This document shows, one piece after another, positions 8,293 through 16,511 of a DNA stretch of 18,678 bases; the first letter of the stretch is position 1; every line of letters starts with the position of its first letter. The notes beneath the pieces were generated by a model. That model was given only the letters and a program-made list of their open reading frames with translations, searched no databases and was not told the DNA's origin. The DNA is from Desulfobacula sp. Lineage in GTDB: Bacteria; Desulfobacterota; Desulfobacteria; Desulfobacterales; Desulfobacteraceae. The stretch spans positions 1 to 18,678 of the forward strand of contig NZ_JAIOSW010000220.1 of assembly GCF_021107415.1 (NCBI RefSeq), in the 5' to 3' direction. Both the position numbers and the translations under genes were made by a program.

Positions 8293-9297
8293 ATGAGTGA
8301 AGTTTTGATATTAGGGGAGGTGAGAGAGGGATCTTTGAATTTAAGGACCCTTGAATTGCTAAACATCGGAAAAAATCTTGCCAAGGATCTTGATGGAGAA
8401 TTTTCAGTGGTACTCATTGGCGACGAGCTTCCTGCGGCAGCCAGTGAGGCGCTTTCCTATGGGCCAAACAAGGTTTTTAAAGTGGAACACGCCTTATTAA
8501 ATAATTTTAATGCCGATCTGTGGCTTGAGTCCCTTCAGCAGACCGTAAAACAAATCAACCCGAAAATTTTTCTCATGAGCCACTCTTTTATCGGCATGGA
8601 CCTGGGTCCAAGACTTGCCTGTCGATTAGACACCCGGCTGACAACCGATTGCATTGATCTTTCCATTAACCCAGGCAATGGACCTGGGGAGGACAGCCTT
8701 TTGCTTCGGACCAAGCCGGTATCAGGCGGCAATGCCATATCGGTGTTCAAGTGCCCGGGCGTGCCGCAAATGGCAACCATGAGGGGGAATGTGATTAAAC
8801 CTGCTGAGGCGGCTGAGTCACAAGGGGAAATTGTGGATATAGTTCCCAAAATCGATGAATCAATCATCAGGGTAGAATCTTTAGAGATCGTCAAGGAGGA
8901 CATCATTGCATTGGACAAAGCAGATGTAGTGATTGCCGGCGGTGCCGGATTGGGTGACGAGGACGGATTTGAAATCCTTGAAGATCTAACCCGGGTGCTA
9001 AACAAATCATTTAACAATGTGATGATCGGATGCAGCCGGGTGGCCGTGGATAAAGGATGGGTCTCTCCCGACCATCAGGTGGGCCTCACCGGAACCATCA
9101 TTTCTCCGGACATCTATATAGCGGTGGGTATATCGGGTGCTATTCAGCATCTGGTGGGCATGGTTCAGTCTAAAAAGATCATTGCTATCAATTCAGATTC
9201 AGGATGCAATATGTTTAAGGTGGCGGATTATGGAATTGTGGAAGATTATGAAACCATCATTCCCCTGCTGGTAAAGAAATTGGAGGAATTGTCATGA
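8293..9297 (+). CDS. etfA: Electron transfer flavoprotein, alpha subunit
   Basis: A 334-residue protein of usual length. The C-terminal FAD domain is clear: QVGLTGTIISPDIYIAVG, then SGAIQHLVGM and VADYGIVEDY. The SRVAVDKGW element is also present. Together with EtfB it would accept electrons from a flavin dehydrogenase and pass them to the membrane FeS protein encoded 53 bases upstream. Two things are odd. The Arg of the usual GGRG loop, which sits over the FAD ring in characterised ETFs (R249 in human alpha subunit), is Ala here (A218, in IAGGAGLG). Also, alpha precedes beta, the reverse of the common etfB-etfA order. AAGGAGG lies just upstream of the start. The stop overlaps the etfB start by 4 bases (ATGA), indicating translational coupling. 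Whether this ETF bifurcates cannot be decided by eye. Confidence 0.95.
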   Translation: MSEVLILGEVREGSLNLRTLELLNIGKNLAKDLDGEFSVVLIGDELPAAASEALSYGPNKVFKVEHALLNNFNADLWLESLQQTVKQINPKIFLMSHSFIGMDLGPRLACRLDTRLTTDCIDLSINPGNGPGEDSLLLRTKPVSGGNAISVFKCPGVPQMATMRGNVIKPAEAAESQGEIVDIVPKIDESIIRVESLEIVKEDIIALDKADVVIAGGAGLGDEDGFEILEDLTRVLNKSFNNVMIGCSRVAVDKGWVSPDHQVGLTGTIISPDIYIAVGISGAIQHLVGMVQSKKIIAINSDSGCNMFKVADYGIVEDYETIIPLLVKKLEELS

Positions 9298-10088
9298 AAA
9301 AGATAAACATAATCGTCTGTGCAAAACAGATTCCAGATCCTGAAGCGCCGTTGTCAGATGTCAGCGTGGATGCTGAAAACAAAGAAATTATCGTTGATGC
9401 GCCGCTGGTCATTAATCCATTTGATGAGAATGCCCTGGAAGCAGCCATTCAGCTTAAGGAAGAGATGGATGCGAAAATCACTGTTTTGAGCCTGGGCAAA
9501 AAAGTTTCAGATACAGTATTGCGAAAGACCCTGGCGGCCGGAGCCGATGAATTGATACTCCTTGAAGATAATGCGTTTGAAAAACTGGACAGTCATTCTG
9601 TGGCCTGTGCACTGGCTGATGCCATCAGAAAGATCGGCGAATATGATCTGGTATTGACCGGAAGACAGGCCGGGGACTGGGATTCAGGCCAGGTAGGCCT
9701 CATACTGGGTGAACTGCTGGAGATTTCCTGCATCAGCCTGGCCAGGGAGATTAGCATCACGGATGGAAGCGTGGTGGTCAAAAAGAGTCACCCTGAAGGG
9801 TATGAACGGGTGAAAACTAAGATGCCCGCACTGGTGACAGTGAGCAATGAGGTGGGTGAATTGCGGTATATTTCCCGCATGAAGATGTTGAAAATGCTCA
9901 AGGGGGCTGCTTCCATTTCCTCATGGAACAGCGGGGATTTTGATCTGGCCCGTGAAAAATTAATGGAAACACAGATTGTTGAACTTTTATCGCCTTCTGA
10001 TATGGGAAGGGATTGTAAGTTTATAGAAGGCGCCACTCCTGATGATCAGGCTGAGAAACTGGCGGCTGTTTTAACGACGCTTCGATAA
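9294..10088 (+). CDS. etfB: Electron transfer flavoprotein, beta subunit
   Basis: A 264-residue protein of normal family length. It starts with the typical IIVCAKQIPDPEAP strand-loop and has the NPFDENALEAAIQLKE segment. The nucleotide-binding loop is LTGRQAGDWDSGQVG at about 121-135, and the domain ends with MPALVTVSNEVGELRYIS. It pairs with EtfA, contributes to the flavin site, and binds AMP or a second flavin. The start codon lies inside the end of etfA (ATGA overlap), so equal amounts of the two subunits are expected. The neighbouring redox genes are a phytoene-desaturase-like FAD enzyme and an SDR rather than an acyl-CoA dehydrogenase, so its electron donor is not the usual one or is encoded elsewhere. 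Confidence 0.95.
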   Translation: MKKINIIVCAKQIPDPEAPLSDVSVDAENKEIIVDAPLVINPFDENALEAAIQLKEEMDAKITVLSLGKKVSDTVLRKTLAAGADELILLEDNAFEKLDSHSVACALADAIRKIGEYDLVLTGRQAGDWDSGQVGLILGELLEISCISLAREISITDGSVVVKKSHPEGYERVKTKMPALVTVSNEVGELRYISRMKMLKMLKGAASISSWNSGDFDLAREKLMETQIVELLSPSDMGRDCKFIEGATPDDQAEKLAAVLTTLR

Positions 10089-10161
10089 AGTTTTCAAAAA
10101 GAAAAGAGTATATATGAGTTAGTTTTCAATCATTTTAAAAAAGAAACAGGAGGTAAACACA

Positions 10162-11805
10162 ATGGCAGACAAATCTTACGATGCTGTGATTATTGGCGGG
10201 GGACATCATGGTACAATCATTGCGCCTTATCTGGCCAAGGCCGGAATGACAGTGGGGGTTTTTGAACGACTGGATCATCTTGGAGGCGGTGCCGTAAGCT
10301 TTGATGACACACCTGCACCCGGGTTCCGGGGCAATTTTTGCGCTCATTTTACACGCTTTTACGGTCATCCTTCCTATAAGGAGTTTAATCTTCGGGATGA
10401 AGGCTTAGAGTATGTTTTTCCTGATACAAATGAGGCGGTTGTTTTTGATGATGGAACCTCCTATGTCGCATATGCCGGTTGGCCGGTAATAAACCCGCAA
10501 ACAGGTGAAACACAATATAGTCAAAAAAATGTAGATAAAACCTATGATCAGATAGCCCAGTTTTCTAAAGCTGACGCAGAGGCGTATCTTGATTGGACGG
10601 ATAAATACAAAGAAATCATCAGACCGGCATTTTCCAGGCACAGGTTTAGCGTACCCACTCCTTATGGAACGCCCGATGCCCTGGAAGAGCTTATGACCAA
10701 CCCCGCAAGCGGGCTTGATCCATCCATGCAATTTATGACTGCAAAAGAGATGGCGCACTATTTTTTTGAAAGCGATGAACTCAGAATTTTGTTGATGAGG
10801 GGATTTCTAACTTCCAGCGGCATTTATCCTGACGATGTGCCCGGACTTGTTTATACCTTTGGCGCACTTCATCTGGTACTTGGATGGGAGACTGCGGCTA
10901 TTGCCAAAGGGGGAACCCAGTCTATTACGGATGCCCTTGTTTCGGCAGGGAAAAAATTGGGCGCTGAATATTTTATCAATTCCGAAGTAGATAAAGTGAT
11001 TATTGAAAATGGTAAGGCCAAAGGCATCAAATTGTTGGACGGCACACAGATTGAGGCCAAGCAGATGGTGGTATCTGATAATGCCACTCCCCAGCTCTTT
11101 CTTCGTATGATTGGAGAAGATCATCTGAATACCAACATGAAGCGCAAGGTGGATACCTATTTCTTTGATCGTGCTCAACTTTTCTGGGGAACCGTGGCTG
11201 TACATGAGCTTCCACAGTATACAGCGGCCAAAAACAACCCCGATATCAATGCCACACCAAGAACCTATTGGGCGCCCAAGGATTTGGGGTTTATGGAAGA
11301 CAAATATATGCATGAAATTTTCGTACTGGGGATGCCTTCTAAATTTTTCTGTTTGACAGCGCCGGACAGCATTTGGGATCCAAGCCGAGTGCCCGAAGGA
11401 AAACACAGTCTGCATGTTGAAGATTTCACCTGCCCTGCCCGACTTTTTTCCAGAAAAGAGTGGCGCACGCTGCATGATGAATTCTATGAGTCCATGATCT
11501 CGCAATGGCAAAAATACGCCCCCAACATGACCAAAGATAACTTTATTGCAGAGCGTATTACAACGCCCATTGATATACAGGAGACTCACCTGGACATGAG
11601 AGAGGGTGGCTGGTCCGAGGGCAACTGCGGCGGTTCTCAGAGTGGACGTTTCAGGGGTCTGCCAGGGGGATATAAAACATTTATCAAGGGTCTTTATATG
11701 TGTTCTTCAGGAGTCGCCGGCGGCCCGGCTATCGGGCGCGGATCAAGCTATAACTGCTACACTGTTATAGCAAAAGATTTTGGTTTGCGCTCACCTGACT
11801 TGTAA
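10162..11805 (+). CDS. FAD-dependent oxidoreductase, phytoene desaturase/PYROXD2-like
   Basis: A 547-residue flavoprotein. Residues 7-36 are a Rossmann FAD-binding unit with G12-x-G14-x-x-G17 and acidic E35 at the end of the second strand, followed by the LGGGAVS loop. The C-terminus has the second flavin contact typical of phytoene desaturases and PYROXD2-like proteins (KGLYMCSSGVAGGPAIGRGS, about 512-531). No transmembrane segment is evident. Family members desaturate or isomerise hydrophobic substrates. The anaerobic limonene dehydrogenase CtmAB of Castellaniella defragrans, which forms perillyl alcohol from limonene, belongs to the same superfamily. The neighbours are etfB 73 bases upstream and an SDR downstream, with no carotenoid genes, so a catabolic oxidation feeding ETF is more likely than pigment synthesis. 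The substrate is unknown. CAGGAGGT precedes the start. Confidence 0.85.
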   Translation: MADKSYDAVIIGGGHHGTIIAPYLAKAGMTVGVFERLDHLGGGAVSFDDTPAPGFRGNFCAHFTRFYGHPSYKEFNLRDEGLEYVFPDTNEAVVFDDGTSYVAYAGWPVINPQTGETQYSQKNVDKTYDQIAQFSKADAEAYLDWTDKYKEIIRPAFSRHRFSVPTPYGTPDALEELMTNPASGLDPSMQFMTAKEMAHYFFESDELRILLMRGFLTSSGIYPDDVPGLVYTFGALHLVLGWETAAIAKGGTQSITDALVSAGKKLGAEYFINSEVDKVIIENGKAKGIKLLDGTQIEAKQMVVSDNATPQLFLRMIGEDHLNTNMKRKVDTYFFDRAQLFWGTVAVHELPQYTAAKNNPDINATPRTYWAPKDLGFMEDKYMHEIFVLGMPSKFFCLTAPDSIWDPSRVPEGKHSLHVEDFTCPARLFSRKEWRTLHDEFYESMISQWQKYAPNMTKDNFIAERITTPIDIQETHLDMREGGWSEGNCGGSQSGRFRGLPGGYKTFIKGLYMCSSGVAGGPAIGRGSSYNCYTVIAKDFGLRSPDL

Positions 11806-11819
11806 TTAACCTTGGGCTC

Positions 11820-11840
11820 CCCCCATCGCTGAATTGGGGG
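11820..11840 (+). other. Intercistronic hairpin
   Basis: CCCCCA (11820-11825) pairs with TGGGGG (11835-11840) around a 9-base loop, 14 bases after the stop of the FAD oxidoreductase gene. No T-run follows (AACGCG), so it is not a standard intrinsic terminator. It could stabilise or attenuate the transcript between the two genes. Confidence 0.5.
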
Positions 11841-11886
11841 AACGCGTATTCATCAAATTAAAGATTGAAAAGAAAGGAGACACCCC

Positions 11887-12639
11887 ATGCGTTTAAAAGA
11901 CAAAGTTGCAATAGTGACCGGGGGGGCCAAAGGTCTTGGAAGGGCATTTGCCGTTAAGATGGCCAAAGAAGGTGCAAAGGTTATGGTGGTAACGCGCAGG
12001 GACATGGATAACCTGACGGAAACGGTCAACCAGATTAAAGCCCTTGGATGTGAGGCCGACCTTTTCCAGGCAGATGTTGCCAGAGAAGAGGATACGCTTT
12101 CCATGGCCGAGGCGACCATTAAAGCCTTTGGCAGGATAGACATCCTGGTAAACAACGCTGCCATCTATGACGGCATCAAAAGAAAGCCCTTTTATGAAAT
12201 AGATCCGGATGAATGGGATCTTGTCATGAATGTCAATGTTAAGGGTGCCTTTCTTGCTGTAAGAGCAGTATTTCCCCATATGAAGGATCAAGGATACGGG
12301 AAGATCGTCAATCTATCCTCCGAGGTCTTCTTTACAGGCTCAACCGGGTTTGCCCACTATGTATCATCCAAGGGGGGGATTATCGGCCTTACCCGCGCTC
12401 TGGCAGTGGAATTGGGCCCCTACAACATCTGTATCAATTGTGTCGCTCCAGGTTTCACAGATACGGAGGCAAGCCGGGGCCTGGCTGATGTGGCTAAATA
12501 TGATACGTCGAAAACACCTCTTAATCGATTGGAAAAGCCTGAAGACCTGACTGGGCCTGCTCTTTTCCTTGCCTCTGACGAGAGTGATTTTATAACCGGG
12601 CAGACCTTGTTGGTGGATGGAGGCCGTGCCATGCATTGA
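11887..12639 (+). CDS. Short-chain dehydrogenase/reductase (classical SDR, FabG-like)
   Basis: A 250-residue classical SDR of exact family length. It shows the nucleotide motif TGGAKGLG (11-18), NNAA (89-92), N115/N117, catalytic S144 or S145, Y158 and K162 in YVSSK, and the C-terminal ITGQTLLVDGG. The loop after the second strand carries R37-R38 instead of an Asp, which in this family favours NADP(H) over NAD(H); that is inference. It would interconvert an alcohol and a ketone or aldehyde. It lies between the FAD oxidoreductase and aor, so supplying a carbonyl for the next oxidation is plausible. AAAGGAG sits about 8 bases before the start. Confidence 0.93.
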   Translation: MRLKDKVAIVTGGAKGLGRAFAVKMAKEGAKVMVVTRRDMDNLTETVNQIKALGCEADLFQADVAREEDTLSMAEATIKAFGRIDILVNNAAIYDGIKRKPFYEIDPDEWDLVMNVNVKGAFLAVRAVFPHMKDQGYGKIVNLSSEVFFTGSTGFAHYVSSKGGIIGLTRALAVELGPYNICINCVAPGFTDTEASRGLADVAKYDTSKTPLNRLEKPEDLTGPALFLASDESDFITGQTLLVDGGRAMH

Positions 12640-12685
12640 TGATGATTAGATATCTATTGTATAAAGAAAATTTATAACTCATTTG

Positions 12686-12710
12686 GGCTGATCGTTTTGA
12701 CTTTTCAGCC
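12686..12710 (+). other. Intercistronic inverted repeat upstream of aor
   Basis: GGCTGA (12686-12691) pairs with TCAGCC (12705-12710) around a 13-base loop, 20 bases ahead of the aor start. It is not followed by T residues. It could be a weak RNA hairpin in the leader or a protein-binding site. Confidence 0.35.
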
Positions 12711-12730
12711 GTTAACTCAGGGGGGAGACC

Positions 12731-14560
12731 ATGACAACATTTGCTGGAAAATTACTCCGGATTGATTTGAGCAGTTCCACATCCAAAGTAGAGGAAATAC
12801 CTGAGAAGCATCTTGGTGATTTCATTTCAGCAAGGGGGCTTGCCGCTAAGTACCTCTTTGACGAACTCAAACCGAACATAGATCCTTTGGGACCTGCAAA
12901 CAAACTGATACTGTCCGTAGGGGTGCTTGCAGGCACAGGGCTTCAAGGGTTTTCAAAATGGGCTGTTACAACCAAAAGCCCTTTAACCGGTACTATATTT
13001 CGGTCCGTAGTCGGGGGAAACTTTGGTGCCTGGATGAAGCATGCCGGATATGATCTGATTATCATTCAGGGAAGCGCCAAAAACCTGGTGACTATTCATG
13101 TTGATAAATCGGGGGTTCATTTTTCAAGTGCTAAAGAATTCTCGGGCATTGATCCCCGTCGCCTGCAACAGCTGCTCAAAGAAAAATATGGCCGGCATAC
13201 AGAATCGGCCTGTATCGGGGTAGCCGGGGAAAATCTTGTCCGTTACGCATCCATTACCTCTGGAGAACGCACAGCATCCCGCGGGGGGGTGGGAACTGTA
13301 ATGGGGGCTAAAAATCTGAAAACTATTTCCATTAATGTACCCGTGAAAAAGCCTGTTCCCTTTGACAATCCTCGATTTCAGGATTTGGTTAAAACCCAGA
13401 TCAGCATGCTAAAAGATCATCCCCGTAAAAAAAATATGACCACCATAGGAACCCCTTATATTACCACTGTTCTGGACAAAATGGGCATCATTCCGGTTAA
13501 AAATTTTCAGAAAGGAAGCATTCCGGGCATTGATAATATTTCCGGAAAAAAATTTTATGATTTAAAAACGGCAAAAGCCGGATGCTATATGTGCATGACC
13601 CGATGTGGCGGTATGCGGAACGTTACTGAGGGACCTTTAACCGGCACACAGATTGACGGACCGGAATATGAGTCGATTTATGCCTTTGGCCCATTGCTGG
13701 GGATTACGGATAGCGCTTTTATTACTGATGCCAATGCGTTTTGCGATTTCTACGGATTAGATGTCATTAGTACGGGCGTCAGCATTGCTTTTGCCTGTGA
13801 ATTGTTTGAAAAAGGGATTATTTCGGCATCTGACACAAATGGTCTTGACCTCACCTGGGGTAATAAAAAGGCCATCTTTTCTCTCATTGAACTGATCGCA
13901 AAAATGGAAGGGATCGGTGCGCTGCTGGGCCAGGGGGTGAAACGGGCAGCCGAGAAATTGGGAGGTAAGGCAAGGTTTTACGCCATGGAGATTAAGGGCC
14001 TTGAACTTGCGGGTTATGATCCCAGAGGTGTCAAAGGGTATGGCTTGAGTATGGCGACGTCAAACATTGGCGGGAGTCACATGTATGGACGACCCAGAGA
14101 GGAACTCTCCGGGAAAGTGGACCCGTTCACGGAAACGGATAAGGGGTTATCCATTGCACAGGTTCAAAAAGAGCAGGCCCTGGATGACTCATTGATTGCG
14201 TGCACATTCGGAAATTCAGGGCTGTCTCTTGGGATGTATGTTGAGTATCTTACCGCAGCAACAGGAATCAAGGAGTTTGGAAGTGTAGACAAGCTTCTTA
14301 AAATCGGAGAAAGGATAGTTTGTATTGAAAGATGTTTCAATGTTAGGGAGGGTTTTTCGCGCAAAGAGGATTCCCTCCCGAAACGGATGACAACCGAGCC
14401 GCTAAGAAAGGCAGGGCCATCTACCGGGCAAATGATCAGAAATTTGGATACACTATTGGATGAATACTATGAAGCCTTTGGGTATGAAAAAAATGGGACT
14501 CCTAAACCTGGCAAGCTCAATGAGCTGGGGCTTGACGGAGCAATAAAAAATCTTTCTTAG
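12731..14560 (+). CDS. aor: Aldehyde:ferredoxin oxidoreductase (tungsten-type AOR)
   Basis: A 609-residue AOR, close in length and spacing to the Pyrococcus furiosus enzyme. The [4Fe-4S] cluster ligands are C285, C288 and C292 (AGCYMCMTRC) plus C491 in DSLIAC. The pterin-binding motif DxxGLD is at 339-344. H450 in GGSHMYG and E312/E314 in GPEYES align by position with the reported active-site His and Glu of the archaeal enzyme. The second pterin motif, usually D-x-x-G-L-C, here reads D486-S-L-I-A-C491. The enzyme would oxidise an aldehyde to a carboxylic acid with ferredoxin as acceptor, or run in reverse, in the cytoplasm, using a tungsten or molybdenum bis-pterin cofactor. It follows the SDR by 91 bases, with a strong GGGGGGAG ribosome site. 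The aldehyde substrate is unknown. BamB of class II benzoyl-CoA reductase is a relative, but its partner genes are absent. Confidence 0.94.
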   Translation: MTTFAGKLLRIDLSSSTSKVEEIPEKHLGDFISARGLAAKYLFDELKPNIDPLGPANKLILSVGVLAGTGLQGFSKWAVTTKSPLTGTIFRSVVGGNFGAWMKHAGYDLIIIQGSAKNLVTIHVDKSGVHFSSAKEFSGIDPRRLQQLLKEKYGRHTESACIGVAGENLVRYASITSGERTASRGGVGTVMGAKNLKTISINVPVKKPVPFDNPRFQDLVKTQISMLKDHPRKKNMTTIGTPYITTVLDKMGIIPVKNFQKGSIPGIDNISGKKFYDLKTAKAGCYMCMTRCGGMRNVTEGPLTGTQIDGPEYESIYAFGPLLGITDSAFITDANAFCDFYGLDVISTGVSIAFACELFEKGIISASDTNGLDLTWGNKKAIFSLIELIAKMEGIGALLGQGVKRAAEKLGGKARFYAMEIKGLELAGYDPRGVKGYGLSMATSNIGGSHMYGRPREELSGKVDPFTETDKGLSIAQVQKEQALDDSLIACTFGNSGLSLGMYVEYLTAATGIKEFGSVDKLLKIGERIVCIERCFNVREGFSRKEDSLPKRMTTEPLRKAGPSTGQMIRNLDTLLDEYYEAFGYEKNGTPKPGKLNELGLDGAIKNLS

Positions 14561-14585
14561 TGAAAGTGGATTAAATTTTTCTTGT

Positions 14586-14607
14586 TTCCTAGCGCAAGCG
14601 CTGGGAA
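14586..14607 (+). other. Strong intercistronic hairpin between aor and the dikinase genes
   Basis: TTCCTAGCG (14586-14594) and CGCTGGGAA (14599-14607) form a 9-pair stem, with one T-G pair, closing a CAAG tetraloop. It starts 26 bases after the aor stop. The sequence after it is not T-rich (TGAGATGAT), so full termination is unlikely. An mRNA 3'-end stabiliser or a partial attenuator separating redox and dikinase genes would fit. Confidence 0.6.
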
Positions 14608-14668
14608 TGAGATGATATTTAAATGACCACAATAATGACTATTAATCAGCAAGAAGGAGATGGAAAAA

Positions 14669-16351
14669 ATGAAAATCTATGATGCAGTTCCCGGGCTTGA
14701 GTTTGACGAGAAGGTAGATCTTGAAAAATCACCGGCATGGTTTTTAGATGCCACCCATTCCGTACCACCCTGGACGCCCATGTTCGGGTGGTTCTGGGTA
14801 AATTTTTGCCGTCATGGCATGCAGTATGGCGCCGAAAAGCTCAGTCTGCCAACGGTCAAGGGTTGGGATTGGCGGTTCAAAGACGGCGGCGGTTATCTTA
14901 CCCTTAACCTTGTAATGGATGAAGCAGAACGAAAAGAACGTGAGGTAAAGTTCAAGAAAGCCATTCGCCCCTTCATAGATGACTATGACAACCTGTGGGG
15001 CGATTATGTAAAGGAGATGCTGGGTCACTATGAGAGATTGAAATCCTGTGATGTCGATACAGCCAGCAATGCCGAGCTTCTTGCAAACTTCGAGGATACA
15101 ATAAATGTTTGCCGGCGCATGTGGGAAATTCACATGCACATGATGTATGGCGTTTATACAGGCTTTATTCTTTTTGAGAATACCTGCAAAGATACCCTGG
15201 GTATAGACGACACCCATCCTACCTTTCACAATCTTTTGAGGGGATTTGACAACAAAGTGTATGAGGTGGACAGGAGTCTCTGGAAGTTTTCTAAAAAGGC
15301 CGAGGAAATGGGTGTCGCTAATATCATTCTCAACAGCAAGTCAGTGGATGTTCTTTTAGAACTTAAAAAAAATGACCAAGGCAAAAAATGGCTGGAAGAA
15401 TTTCAGGTATTCCTTGATGAAGACGGATGGCGCATGCAGCGGATGGCCGAGGTCAATATGCCGACATGGGTTGAGGATCCAACACCTGCCATAGCAAGCG
15501 TAAAGTTTTTTCTTAAACAGGGCGGAGATTTTGACCTGGATGTTGAAAGGGGGAACCTGGTCCAGAAGCGTGATGAGGCTATAAAAGAAGTTATGGCGAA
15601 AGTTCCGGAAGACCAGAAGGGTTGGTTCAAAATGCTGCTGGGTATTGCCCAGAAGACCGGTATTTTTAGCGAGGAACACAATCATTACTTAGACCTTTAT
15701 ACCCATGCCCTCATACGAAGGTCATGCCTCGGGATAGGGAAAAGACTGTCAGCAGCCGGCGTGATTGATAAGCCTGATGATGTCTTCTTTCTCGTGCCGG
15801 ATGAGGTCAGGGCCGCAACCCTTGTGCCCGATGGACTCAATCTCAAACACATTGCCGATAGACGGCATGAAGAATGGAAGGGCTGGTGTGGGAAAGAAAA
15901 TCCGCCCGCCATCTTAAGGGAAGGATTTTCAATGGATGATGCCATGGGCGTTCTTGTGCAGTCCAATGATCCCATCGCACTCAAGGTCGTGGTTGGGTCA
16001 ATGCCGGTTCCCAAGCCGGAATTGAATGCAGATCTCTATGGAGTATGCGGTTCAGGGGGAACATGTGAGGGCATTGCCAGGGTGATCATGGAAGAATCTC
16101 AACTGGATGAGATAGAGAAAGGGGATATACTGGTTGCCGTGTCAACTTCCCCCAGCTGGACCCCGGTATTCGGCCTTCTTAGTGGTGTTGTGGTTGACAG
16201 GGGAGCAAGTCTCTCACATTCGGCCATTGTGAGCAGGGAGTATGGAATCCCCTGTGTTATTAATGTTTTTGAAGGAACCGCTAAAATAAAGACAGGACAG
16301 CGCATCAAAGTGGATGGTGACAACGGTGTCGTTTATATTCTGGACAAGTAA
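14669..16351 (+). CDS. Phosphohistidine subunit of a split dikinase (phenylphosphate synthase/rifampin phosphotransferase-like)
   Basis: The protein has 560 residues with the start chosen here. The last about 100 residues are the PEP-utilising 'swivel' domain: GDILVAVSTSPSWTP, then SLSHSAIVSREYGIPCV with catalytic H517, and a closing GDNGVVYIL. The preceding about 430 residues form the substrate-side region that follows no PEP-synthase pattern; it resembles the middle part of rifampin phosphotransferases and the 70-kDa subunit of Thauera phenylphosphate synthase. The PEP/pyruvate-binding barrel is absent, so it cannot be a PEP synthase. H517 would carry phosphate from the ATP-grasp subunit, encoded next, to a hydroxyl substrate. 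Start 14669 is preferred because GAAGGAG lies 9 bases upstream; the ATG at 14660 directly abuts that site. The N-terminal half is rich in Trp, Met and His, suggesting an aromatic or hydrophobic pocket (inference). No phenylphosphate carboxylase is nearby. Confidence 0.85.
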   Translation: MKIYDAVPGLEFDEKVDLEKSPAWFLDATHSVPPWTPMFGWFWVNFCRHGMQYGAEKLSLPTVKGWDWRFKDGGGYLTLNLVMDEAERKEREVKFKKAIRPFIDDYDNLWGDYVKEMLGHYERLKSCDVDTASNAELLANFEDTINVCRRMWEIHMHMMYGVYTGFILFENTCKDTLGIDDTHPTFHNLLRGFDNKVYEVDRSLWKFSKKAEEMGVANIILNSKSVDVLLELKKNDQGKKWLEEFQVFLDEDGWRMQRMAEVNMPTWVEDPTPAIASVKFFLKQGGDFDLDVERGNLVQKRDEAIKEVMAKVPEDQKGWFKMLLGIAQKTGIFSEEHNHYLDLYTHALIRRSCLGIGKRLSAAGVIDKPDDVFFLVPDEVRAATLVPDGLNLKHIADRRHEEWKGWCGKENPPAILREGFSMDDAMGVLVQSNDPIALKVVVGSMPVPKPELNADLYGVCGSGGTCEGIARVIMEESQLDEIEKGDILVAVSTSPSWTPVFGLLSGVVVDRGASLSHSAIVSREYGIPCVINVFEGTAKIKTGQRIKVDGDNGVVYILDK

Positions 16352-16511
16352 GATTACACTGTTGAACTGTCCGGATTAACGAGGATAACTCTAAGTTACT
16401 TCCTTAAGATAATGGCAAAAGCTCGGGCTTAACCACCCCTTGTCTGTTCGTTATCAAAGGAGGTAACTTAATCGTTTAAGCTATTCTAACTACAGCAAGG
16501 AGGAATGCGAG
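16352..16511 (+). other. 160-base gap inside the dikinase gene pair, with an orphan Shine-Dalgarno
   Basis: The gap separates two genes whose products should work together. It holds a consensus AAGGAGGT (16457-16464) with no ATG, GTG or TTG within the next 16 bases. A weak promoter-like pair, TTGAAC (16362-16367) and GATAAC (16384-16389), is 16 bases apart. The real ribosome site of the next gene, AAGGAGG (16497-16503), is 8 bases before its ATG at 16512. No coding region is apparent. Confidence 0.45.

Noticed and set aside
10807..11589. A 260-codon open frame antisense to the FAD oxidoreductase gene
   Set aside because: It lies wholly opposite a gene with clear motifs, has no ribosome site or recognisable domain, and is best explained as a shadow frame.
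10162..11805. Carotenoid biosynthesis phytoene desaturase
   Set aside because: No phytoene synthase, cyclase or other carotenoid gene is nearby; the context is catabolic redox genes, and the family contains many non-carotenoid enzymes.
11820..11840. Intrinsic terminator after the FAD oxidoreductase gene
   Set aside because: The stem is GC-rich but the following bases are AACGCG rather than a T-run, and the next gene continues in the same direction with its own ribosome site.
12731..14560. BamB-type subunit of class II benzoyl-CoA reductase
   Set aside because: Length, cysteine spacing and active-site His/Glu positions follow ordinary AOR, and no bamC-I partner genes are present.
14660..14668. 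ATG at 14660 as the start of the phosphohistidine subunit
   Set aside because: The GAAGGAG ribosome site ends at 14659, leaving no spacing. The in-frame ATG at 14669 has the correct distance.
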